14,514 nt of DNA from Oscillospiraceae bacterium. Lineage in GTDB: Bacteria; Bacillota; Clostridia; Oscillospirales; Ruminococcaceae. The translations under genes and the position numbers were made by a program. The notes under the pieces are model-generated. The model was not told where the DNA came from. It saw only the letters and a list, made by a program, of their open reading frames with translations, and did not search any database. The stretch's first letter is position 1; the number at the start of each line of letters is the position of its first letter. The DNA lies in contig JAIEDJ010000088.1 in assembly GCA_029068025.1 (NCBI GenBank), forward strand, positions 1 through 14,514, written 5' to 3'. Positions 5,074 through 10,655 of this stretch are shown here, one piece after another.

Positions 5074-6213
5074 TCACATCGATATCAGCTCTTTGAATAT
5101 CATTTTAAGGCACAGCCAGAAGTTCATTTCGGAAATATCATTCGCCGCGACTATTTCAGAGCGAAAAACCTCCGCACCGTCAAGCGTTACCAGATATTCT
5201 CCGAGAAACTGTCCCTTCTTTACGGGTGCTTCGCACTGCTCAACAAAGGTATATTCATACTTAACATCAGCGGCTCTGCCCTTTTTGATAATACAATCCA
5301 CGCCTTGATTTTTGATGATCGGCTCGATCTTGTCCTCAGCGCCGCGCGTCACCTTTATGGGCGCGAGCCTGGTGTAGTCGATCTCGGGAGTGTACTTCTC
5401 AAACGATCCGAAGCCGTAGTCCAGAAGCTCCTTGACAGTGGCAAAGCGCTCGCTGTCGTTCTCACACCCGAGAGTAACGGCGATCAGACGCATTTCACCG
5501 CGCTCCGCACACGCGGTAAGGCAGCAGCCAGCGTTGTCGGTAGTTCCTGTTTTTCCGCCGAGGATCCCGTCATATGTGCGGATAAGCTTGTTGGTGTTGA
5601 CAAGCTGCGTTTCTCCTCCGCGCAGGTAATCGAGCCATGTCAGCATCCAGCCGCGGTATATCTCGTGCTTCATAAGCTCCGCCGTCGCTATGGCGATATC
5701 ACGCGCGGTCGTATAGTGTCCGCTGTCGTCAAATCCGACACAGTTGGTGTAGCGCGTGCCCTTCATTCCAAGCTCTGCGGCACGCTCATTCATGCGCTTG
5801 ACAAACTGCGCCTCACTGCCCGCGGAATGTTCCGCGAGAGCAATGCACGCGTCGTTCGCGGAGCTGATTATCACCGCCTCCAGCAGCTCGGCTGCGGTCA
5901 TTTCTTCTCCCGCGTTCAGCCAGATCACCGAGCCCTCGGCGCTTGAAGCGTAAGAGGTGGCTTTCACCTTGTCCTCAAGCGCCAGCTTGCCCTCGGCGAT
6001 ATCCTCCGCCCAAAGCAGCAGCGACATAACCTTTGTGACCGACGCCATAGGCAGCTTCTGATCGGCGTTCTGCGAGAAGATCACCTGACCTGTGTTCACC
6101 TCATAGAGGATCTTAGCCTTTGTGGAAGTCTCGGCAGGCGACGCTTCGGCAGCCGGAGTTAATGTAAATAATATAATGAACACGGCGGTAACGGCTGAGA
6201 TCAATTTTTTCAT
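5074..6213 (-). CDS. D-alanyl-D-alanine carboxypeptidase (class C-type PBP, PBP5/DacF-like)
   Basis: A 379-residue low-molecular-weight penicillin-binding protein that trims the terminal D-alanine from peptidoglycan pentapeptides outside the membrane. All catalytic motifs are present: SVTK (Ser58-Lys61), SAN (118-120) and KTG (221-223). A signal peptide covers about residues 1-24 with cleavage after AEA. The C-terminal part is a PBP5-type beta domain, and the last 18 residues (NFWLCLKMIFKELI) form an amphipathic helix that usually peripherally anchors these enzymes. ATG at 6213 is preferred over 6231 because AGGGG lies 7-8 bp upstream and it starts directly with MKK and the signal peptide. 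It is monocistronic as far as visible; the downstream adaptor operon is 301 bp away. No odd residues seen. Confidence 0.94.
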   Translation of the reverse strand: MKKLISAVTAVFIILFTLTPAAEASPAETSTKAKILYEVNTGQVIFSQNADQKLPMASVTKVMSLLLWAEDIAEGKLALEDKVKATSYASSAEGSVIWLNAGEEMTAAELLEAVIISSANDACIALAEHSAGSEAQFVKRMNERAAELGMKGTRYTNCVGFDDSGHYTTARDIAIATAELMKHEIYRGWMLTWLDYLRGGETQLVNTNKLIRTYDGILGGKTGTTDNAGCCLTACAERGEMRLIAVTLGCENDSERFATVKELLDYGFGSFEKYTPEIDYTRLAPIKVTRGAEDKIEPIIKNQGVDCIIKKGRAADVKYEYTFVEQCEAPVKKGQFLGEYLVTLDGAEVFRSEIVAANDISEMNFWLCLKMIFKELISM

Positions 6214-6325
6214 AACAAACCCCTCGATCATTTATAAATTGCTGAAAATATTTTATCCGTATTTTTCTTGTATATGCCGCGAAAGGGTTTTGGTAAAAAC
6301 TGCTATAAAAACGGTAATAGAGCAC

Positions 6326-6354
6326 TTGACAAATTAAGATCGTTGTGATATAAT
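6326..6354 (+). promoter_or_regulatory. Promoter of antisense RNA 2
   Basis: TTGACA at 6326-6331 and TATAAT at 6349-6354 with a 17-bp spacer. It faces the peptide 2 promoter at 6661-6689. No reading frame follows before the terminator at 6409-6437. Confidence 0.85.
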
Positions 6355-6360
6355 ATAACT

Positions 6361-6446
6361 GTAAACGACCCAAGACAGTTTACAAATCATATTGTGCACA
6401 AAAACAATGCCCCCGTGAGCTGCTACCTCGCGGGGGCGGAGTTTTG
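6361..6446 (+). ncRNA. Putative antisense RNA 2 (antitoxin-like)
   Basis: Predicted RNA of about 85 nt from a consensus promoter to a strong GC hairpin. A 6-bp gtaaac/gtttac hairpin lies at the 5' end (6361-6382). It is convergent with the membrane peptide at 6463-6633 and overlaps only its 3' region. Layout, promoter strength and terminator type match antisense RNA 1 although the primary sequences differ, which argues for two independent modules of one type. Confidence 0.6.
6409..6446. terminator. Terminator of antisense RNA 2, possibly bidirectional
   Basis: An 11-bp stem (6409-6419 with 6427-6437, one G-U pair) and a 7-nt loop ctgctac, then ggagtttt on the plus strand. On the minus strand the hairpin is followed by cattgtttttg, so it could also end the peptide mRNA, as the shared terminator of Fst-type loci does. 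Confidence 0.75.
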
Positions 6447-6462
6447 CTAAGGCTTTTGCCGG

Positions 6463-6633
6463 TTACTTTCTCTTGCCATCAAGCCATTTACAGATGTATG
6501 TCACCATAACGCCTGTTGCGATGGAAGATAGATAATCCTCGGGCTGTCGCCCGAGGATCTGGCGTTTTTGGCTTTGCCCTGCCCTAATGGCAGGGCAATT
6601 TCGCGCTTCGCACGAAACCGCCAAAAGCCGCAC
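6463..6633 (-). CDS. Membrane peptide 2, type I toxin-like, start uncertain
   Basis: The C-terminal part is a hydrophobic segment of about 14 residues ending in TYICKWLDGKRK, the same basic tail motif as peptide 1. The frame stays open upstream through the 91-bp repeat to a GTG at 6633, giving 56 residues, but no ribosome binding site precedes that GTG, so the true start is unsure. The upstream part (RLLAVSCEARNCP...) is encoded by the repeat. Upstream of the conserved DYLSSIA segment there is a hairpin cctcgggc/gcccgagg that could hide an initiation site. The promoter at 6661-6689 and the convergent antisense RNA make it a gene rather than chance. It may be a fusion created by repeat insertion, or a partly dead copy. 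Confidence 0.55.
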   Translation of the reverse strand: MRLLAVSCEARNCPAIRAGQSQKRQILGRQPEDYLSSIATGVMVTYICKWLDGKRK

Positions 6634-6645
6634 GTTGATCTACAC
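6555..6645 (-). repeat. 91-bp structured repeat, copy B
   Basis: Second copy of the repeat at 1-91 (88 of 91 identical). It lies between the peptide 2 promoter and the conserved C-terminal peptide segment, so it would be transcribed as a folded leader or translated as an N-terminal extension. The dyads noted for copy A are kept. One of the three differences turns the GTG seen here (6633-6631) into GCG in copy A. Confidence 0.85.
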
Positions 6646-6660
6646 TTTATTGAAGATTGC

Positions 6661-6689
6661 ATTATAACATATTTGCCGCCGAATGTCAA
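6661..6689 (-). promoter_or_regulatory. Promoter of membrane peptide 2
   Basis: On the minus strand, TTGACA (6689-6684) and TATAAT (6666-6661) with a 17-bp spacer. Expected start near 6654, just before repeat copy B. Confidence 0.82.
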
Positions 6690-6717
6690 TTTCTGTTGCT
6701 TTCCTGCATACAAGCTG

Positions 6718-6748
6718 TTGTCCGCCCTCTTCCCAAGAGGGTGGACAA
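6718..6748. repeat. 14-bp hairpin before the GTAAC array
   Basis: ttgtccgccctctt (6718-6731) pairs with aagagggtggacaa (6735-6748) with one G-T pair and a 3-nt loop. There is only a weak T-rich tail on the plus side (tatatttt). It separates the peptide module from the lipoprotein B promoter and may be a terminator or an insulator-like structure. Confidence 0.5.
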
Positions 6749-6756
6749 TATATTTT

Positions 6757-6836
6757 GTAACCTTTTGTAACTATTTGTAACCAAATCGTAACCAAACTGT
6801 AACCGCTTTGTAACCGGATTGTAACCGTTTTGTAAT
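6757..6836 (+). promoter_or_regulatory. Array of eight GTAAC boxes at 10-11 bp period
   Basis: GTAAC occurs at 6757, 6767, 6777, 6788, 6799, 6810 and 6821, and GTAAT at 6832: steps of 10, 10, 11, 11, 11, 11 and 11 bp. Bases between the boxes vary, so this is a phased binding array and not a simple tandem duplication. The last box touches the -35 of the lipoprotein B promoter. OmpR/PhoB-type response regulators bind direct repeats with an 11-bp period, which would fit; the actual regulator is unknown. Confidence 0.7.
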
Positions 6837-6864
6837 TGACTTTCGGAGCAATAAGAGCTATAAT
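6836..6864 (+). promoter_or_regulatory. Promoter of lipoprotein B
   Basis: TTGACT at 6836-6841, TATAAT at 6859-6864, 17-bp spacer. The start would be near 6871, with a leader of about 46 nt and AAAGGAG at 6901-6907 before the ATG at 6917. Directly downstream of the GTAAC array. Confidence 0.85.
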
Positions 6865-6916
6865 TATATTGCAAACAAAAATCTTTCATAATTCATTCAA
6901 AAAGGAGAAAAACACC

Positions 6917-7894
6917 ATGAAAAAACTTTTAGCAGTTCTTACAACATTAGCTGTTTTAACGTCCCTCACCGCCTGCGGCGACAAAACAAAACAGGGCGGC
7001 GGTCAGGCAAGCCCGGATCAAGGCATGAATCAAAACGCGGACAACAGTTCGGACACGGGCACCGAAAATAGTTCGGACACAAGCTCGGACGCTCCCAAGC
7101 CCGAAAACTCTGATGCGGACAACTCCCATGTGCCTTTGACGGGAAAAGATCTTGTCGCGGCGTTCGTGACTCCCGACGGCAAGCCCGTCGATCTCACCGG
7201 CGTTCCTCTTACTGATTTTGGCGGCAACAGCATAACCGTTGACGAGCTGACCGAGAACAACTGGATGGAGATCCGTATCAATGACAGCGTTTATCTCGCG
7301 GAATCCTCCGGTATCTGGTATGACAGCGTTACAAATGCTGATATTTTCAACGCCGACACTATGGAATTCACAGGTGCACCCGAAGCGTTAAAGCGTGACT
7401 ACAAAATATACAAGGTCGGCGACACGTTCGGAGAGCTTAAAATATCCAAAGCGGCAACATCGTTTATGAATGAGAATTCGTTTTTACCCCGGAAATACTT
7501 TAACGGCGGCGAGGTCTGGTTTGACGGCACTCTCACGCTGACGGGAAAAATATATATGTCACCCGAAACTGAGGGCTATGTTACGGAACACGATCTGTTT
7601 TTTGAACTGTCGTCCAACGATATCAAAAAGATCCCGATAATGAACTATCCTTATAGCGAGGATGGCACTGAACCTTTATACAGCTTTATCGACAACGGGA
7701 CCGTATATCTCACCGACTCAACAAGGCTTTCTCTCGGCAATGCGGACAATTATCCGGAGTTTGACTTCTCGGGGCTTCCGACAGACGGTACAGAGGTAGA
7801 TGCTAAGATAACAATCGACAGCATATTCATCAGAAATTACATAAACTTTACGCGTAACTCCACAGCACGGCTTCTTGATATTGAGATACTTTAA
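6917..7894 (+). CDS. Lipoprotein B, unknown function, distant paralogue of lipoprotein A
   Basis: A 325-residue predicted lipoprotein: signal peptide with lipobox LTAC (Cys20), then a linker to about residue 75 rich in Ser, Asp, Asn and Gly, then a beta-rich acidic domain. Blocks shared with lipoprotein A are PDGKPVD, the YKVGDTFGELKISKA region and GGEVWFDGTLTLTG, in the same order. I recognise no catalytic motif, so a binding or surface-structural role is as much as can be said. ATG at 6917 is preferred over an upstream in-frame start because of AAAGGAG 9 bp before it and the correct signal peptide. The gene stands alone on the plus strand between minus-strand genes and ends at a bidirectional terminator shared with the metallo-hydrolase operon. 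Confidence 0.87.
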   Translation: MKKLLAVLTTLAVLTSLTACGDKTKQGGGQASPDQGMNQNADNSSDTGTENSSDTSSDAPKPENSDADNSHVPLTGKDLVAAFVTPDGKPVDLTGVPLTDFGGNSITVDELTENNWMEIRINDSVYLAESSGIWYDSVTNADIFNADTMEFTGAPEALKRDYKIYKVGDTFGELKISKAATSFMNENSFLPRKYFNGGEVWFDGTLTLTGKIYMSPETEGYVTEHDLFFELSSNDIKKIPIMNYPYSEDGTEPLYSFIDNGTVYLTDSTRLSLGNADNYPEFDFSGLPTDGTEVDAKITIDSIFIRNYINFTRNSTARLLDIEIL

Positions 7895-7984
7895 GCATTT
7901 ATGCCGCAACCGCTGCCTTTTACAACAAACATAATAAAAAATATTTGGGGTTATCATATAAAGCTTTCGGAAAGCCTATCAGAC

Positions 7985-8030
7985 AAAAAAGTCCCTCTGT
8001 GAGAGCTAGCGTCACAGAGGGACTTTATTT
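7985..8030. terminator. Bidirectional terminator between lipoprotein B and the metallo-hydrolase gene
   Basis: A perfect 12-bp stem, gtccctctgtga (7991-8002) with tcacagagggac (8012-8023), with A6 before and TTTATTT after. It serves both convergent transcripts. Confidence 0.88.
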
Positions 8031-8042
8031 ATGTGATCATTT

Positions 8043-8900
8043 TCAATCGAACTCCAGCGCCTCGCCGCCTCCGAGATACATTATCCTGTCTCCCAGTATC
8101 TCGTCCATGATATCGAATCCGCGGAACCCGGTGCAATGACACGCGTAGATCTTCTCCGCGCCCGACAGCTTGAGCGCCCTCGACTGCGCTGTCACATACT
8201 CCGCCGAGCAGGTCAGCGATTTGGAGCCGCTGCCGGAGAAATGGAACCCGCCGATGACCGCAAGGATCGGGATACCGCTCCAGCGCATTTCCACCGTATC
8301 CAGTATATTGGACGCGCCGCAGTGGAAACATCCGCCGATCAATATCAGCCCGTCCGCCTTGCGCTTTTTCGGGAAGATGACCGCAAAGCTCTCGTCGGAG
8401 AAATCGTAAGGCTCGGGCTTTTTGTCCTCCTCGGAGATCACATAATAGCTCTTGTCGGGATTTTCACCCTTTTCGTCGAACGTCTCGCAGCTTGCCAGAT
8501 AAAATCCCTCGCACACCTCGGAAAAGTTGTTGAATAAGATCAGATTGTCCGCGTATCTTCTGAAAAAGCCTTTGCCCTGACCCACGGCGGACTTGAACAA
8601 ACCGTTCTTTTTAAAGACCTCCTGCTTCGAGCCGGCGCGCAGATAGATCTCCGCGTTCGGATTAAGTCTCATTACAGCGTCGATGCCGCCCGTATGCGCA
8701 AGATGATTGTGCGTGAGGAACACAGCGCTTATCTCGTCTATCGGCAGCCGCATACGCTTCGCGTTCTCGACCGCCTTGCCGGTAAGCCCCGTATCGATAA
8801 GATAATACTTGCCGCCGAATTCCACAAACAGCGACAGTCCCTCTTCATTAAACAGCTTATCGTTTACCGCCGTATTCTCAATCAAGCAAATGATCTTCAA
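8043..8900 (-). CDS. Metallo-beta-lactamase-fold protein lacking one metal ligand
   Basis: A 285-residue protein of the MBL-fold hydrolase group whose members carry GGFH and HCTG near the C-terminus (annotated as dihydropterin-phosphate-synthase-like metal-dependent hydrolases). Visible motifs: LIDTG (34-38), THNHLAH (63-69), GGCFHCG with His193, GGFHF with His220, and ACHCTG with His255. The canonical first motif is H-x-H-x-D-H; here the Asp is Ala68 (codon GCG), so the second metal site should be weakened or lost. It has a TTG start with AGGGGG 9 bp upstream. No signal peptide, so cytoplasmic. It is third in an apparent operon behind serpin 1 and a small membrane protein (27-bp gap). Substrate unknown; it could be a one-metal enzyme or a binding protein. 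Confidence 0.85.
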   Translation of the reverse strand: MKIICLIENTAVNDKLFNEEGLSLFVEFGGKYYLIDTGLTGKAVENAKRMRLPIDEISAVFLTHNHLAHTGGIDAVMRLNPNAEIYLRAGSKQEVFKKNGLFKSAVGQGKGFFRRYADNLILFNNFSEVCEGFYLASCETFDEKGENPDKSYYVISEEDKKPEPYDFSDESFAVIFPKKRKADGLILIGGCFHCGASNILDTVEMRWSGIPILAVIGGFHFSGSGSKSLTCSAEYVTAQSRALKLSGAEKIYACHCTGFRGFDIMDEILGDRIMYLGGGEALEFD

Positions 8901-8927
8901 CTTTTGTGTCCCCCTGTTGTATTTTTA

Positions 8928-9248
8928 TTACAGCCACCAACCCCAGACCGGGATTCCCATCCATGTAAACTCCGCGCTCTTTCCGTAGCCGATTATATAC
9001 TCAACACCGTCTTCTCCGCGCTCGTGCTTTCCGATCGAGTACCTTACAGTATAGCCAAGACCATTATAATACGAATATCCCGCCTCGGGATCCTCGGTGA
9101 CAGAAAGCGTGATAAGCGGCTCTGTATACACCTTTGACTTTCTCAGCCGAATGCAATCCGCAATACAAAAAGCGATGTATGCAAACAGAACCGCGCCGAC
9201 AGCGATCAAAGCGATCTTTATTGCTTTCCTTGTTCTCTTGTCCGTCAT
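8928..9248 (-). CDS. Small single-pass membrane protein, unknown function
   Basis: A 106-residue protein with a basic N-terminus (TDKRTRKAIK), one hydrophobic helix at about 11-31 and a basic stop (RLRKSK), then a short domain rich in Tyr, Gly and acidic residues ending in WGWWL. The topology suggests the C-terminal domain is outside. The pattern YTVRYSIGKHERGEDGVEYIIGYGKSAEF is one I associate with uncharacterised clostridial membrane proteins, but no function is known to me. It starts 13 bp after the serpin 1 stop with GGAG in that gap, and ends 27 bp before the metallo-hydrolase start, so all three are likely co-transcribed. It might help localise the serpin or sense envelope state; that is speculation. 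Confidence 0.8.
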   Translation of the reverse strand: MTDKRTRKAIKIALIAVGAVLFAYIAFCIADCIRLRKSKVYTEPLITLSVTEDPEAGYSYYNGLGYTVRYSIGKHERGEDGVEYIIGYGKSAEFTWMGIPVWGWWL

Positions 9249-9261
9249 GCCAAATCTCCGG

Positions 9262-10533
9262 TCACGGCTCGGTCACCTTGCCCATAAACAGGATCTGATC
9301 CTGCGTTTTGTCATAGATCAGAAACGCGAACGGTCTGTCAAGGCGCACGGTTTTTGTTCCCTTGTAGACCGGACCTCCGCCCGTCAAGAAATCGGCGGTA
9401 ACAGCCGCAGCTTTTGTGCCTTTCTCATCAAGCTCAAGGCTTGTCTTCTGAATGATCTCCGATACGTACAGCGGCATATCCGAAATGCCCGAAAGATCCG
9501 CGGCGCTTACGTCGAAAACGTTTTCGATCCCTGCCGCGCAAAGTACGTCACGAAGCGCGAAATCCGTATCGAATTTCAATCTCGGCATAACAGCCGTAAC
9601 TTCATAATAATCGGCCTCGCTCTTAAGCAGAGCGGGGATATCCAGGCTCTCAAGCGTGAACTCTCCGCTTTCCTTCGGAAGTATCCCGATAAAATCAACG
9701 CCGTTTTTGTAAGGCAGTCCAAACGCCGTCGCCCGGCTGTTTTCAAAGTAAGCGGGAACGCTCGTGTTCATCAGCGGAAGCTCCTTTACCGTACCGTCTG
9801 ATAACGTATAGCTCTCCTTTTTGTTTTCATCGATATCCCATTCACCAAGATACCAAGCGGATTCAAAATACACAGTGTTTATAAGCACCGCCGCCGTAGC
9901 AGGACTAATTTCGTCAAGCACCGAAGGGATCATCTCATGCGTTTTCTCATTTACCCAGCCGTTGATCTCTTTAAGAGCGTTAGACGGATCCGAAAAATCA
10001 AGGTTCTTGATCTCCGCTTTAAACTTGCCGCCTATACGCTGCTTATAGTCGTCCTTTAAAGGGAGAGCGTTATCCGCCCACAACGAGTTTGCGATCTCCA
10101 AAACTTCATCGGGAGTATCCTGCCAAGGATAGATTTTTTCATCTGAGCGGTGCTTTCTCACAAATTCAAGATATTCAGCCGCGAAGTCCGTATAGTTCTC
10201 AGTTTGCAGATACGAATCGAGCTGCGCCTTTGTTTCGCCATTCGCGCCCGCCTCAAGAAGTCCGAGCGCCATATTCAGCGACAGCGGACTGAGCATAGCG
10301 TTATCCTTGTCGGCGGTTATTGCGTCAAACAAGCGGATCGAGTTCTCGGTGTTGCTGTCGGTGAGTGTGATAGGCGCATATTGTGTTTTGATAGTCTCCG
10401 CACTGTTTCCCGAACTGCTCGCGTCGGATTTGCTCTTGTCGTCGCTGCTAACGCTGTTGTCGGAGCACCCGGTGAGATTCAGCAGCGCGCATGCCGCCAA
10501 TATTGCCGCCAAAGCCGTCTTGAAATTTTTCAT
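9262..10533 (-). CDS. Lipoprotein serpin 1
   Basis: A 423-residue serpin, a suicide inhibitor that traps proteases by inserting its cleaved reactive-centre loop into sheet A. Lipobox LTGC (Cys23) and a short Ser/Asp linker to about residue 50 predict anchoring on the outer membrane face. Fold landmarks: SPLSLNMALGLLEAGANGET near 82-102, INGWVNEKTHEMIPSVL, AVLINTVYFESAW, and the hinge ELDEKGTKAAAVTADF from 367. P17 is Glu370, P14 Thr373 and P12-P9 are small, so the hinge looks inhibitory. Counting from the hinge puts P1 at Gly386 within LTGGGPVYK, and the loop is about 4 residues longer than in antitrypsin, so Tyr390 or Lys391 could also be P1. The C-terminal VRLDRPFAFLIYD nearly fits the serpin signature. 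First gene of an operon with two further genes. GGAGG precedes the ATG. Confidence 0.93.
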   Translation of the reverse strand: MKNFKTALAAILAACALLNLTGCSDNSVSSDDKSKSDASSSGNSAETIKTQYAPITLTDSNTENSIRLFDAITADKDNAMLSPLSLNMALGLLEAGANGETKAQLDSYLQTENYTDFAAEYLEFVRKHRSDEKIYPWQDTPDEVLEIANSLWADNALPLKDDYKQRIGGKFKAEIKNLDFSDPSNALKEINGWVNEKTHEMIPSVLDEISPATAAVLINTVYFESAWYLGEWDIDENKKESYTLSDGTVKELPLMNTSVPAYFENSRATAFGLPYKNGVDFIGILPKESGEFTLESLDIPALLKSEADYYEVTAVMPRLKFDTDFALRDVLCAAGIENVFDVSAADLSGISDMPLYVSEIIQKTSLELDEKGTKAAAVTADFLTGGGPVYKGTKTVRLDRPFAFLIYDKTQDQILFMGKVTEP

Positions 10534-10584
10534 AACTTTTCCTCCATGTATGAAGTTGTTAATTTAAATACGCGGTTTTGTCAG

Positions 10585-10617
10585 GCGTTTAATAAATAAT
10601 ACCAAATAACTTTATTA
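10585..10617 (-). promoter_or_regulatory. Upstream element of serpin 1
   Basis: On the minus strand, TTACAGCATTAATAAAG is followed by GGTATTATTTATTAAACGCC, with 17 bp between TTACAG and GGTATT. This matches the serpin 3 upstream region over about 40 bp and the lipoprotein A element in both blocks. TATTAT is the likely -10 box. The leader to the ATG is about 70 nt. Confidence 0.5.
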
Positions 10618-10655
10618 ATGCTGTAAGACCTTTTTAATTTTTGCGCCCTGCCTTT

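Noticed and set aside
4756..5946. Very long plus-strand open frame (396 codons)
   Set aside because: It lies antisense to the carboxypeptidase, which has all its catalytic motifs and a signal peptide. The plus-strand product has no recognisable domain and no ribosome binding site, and is a shadow of the codon bias of the real gene.
6757..6836. GTAAC array as a CRISPR array
   Set aside because: The repeat unit is only 5-7 bp with a 10-11 bp period, there are no spacers of about 30 bp and no cas genes. A protein-binding array fits much better.
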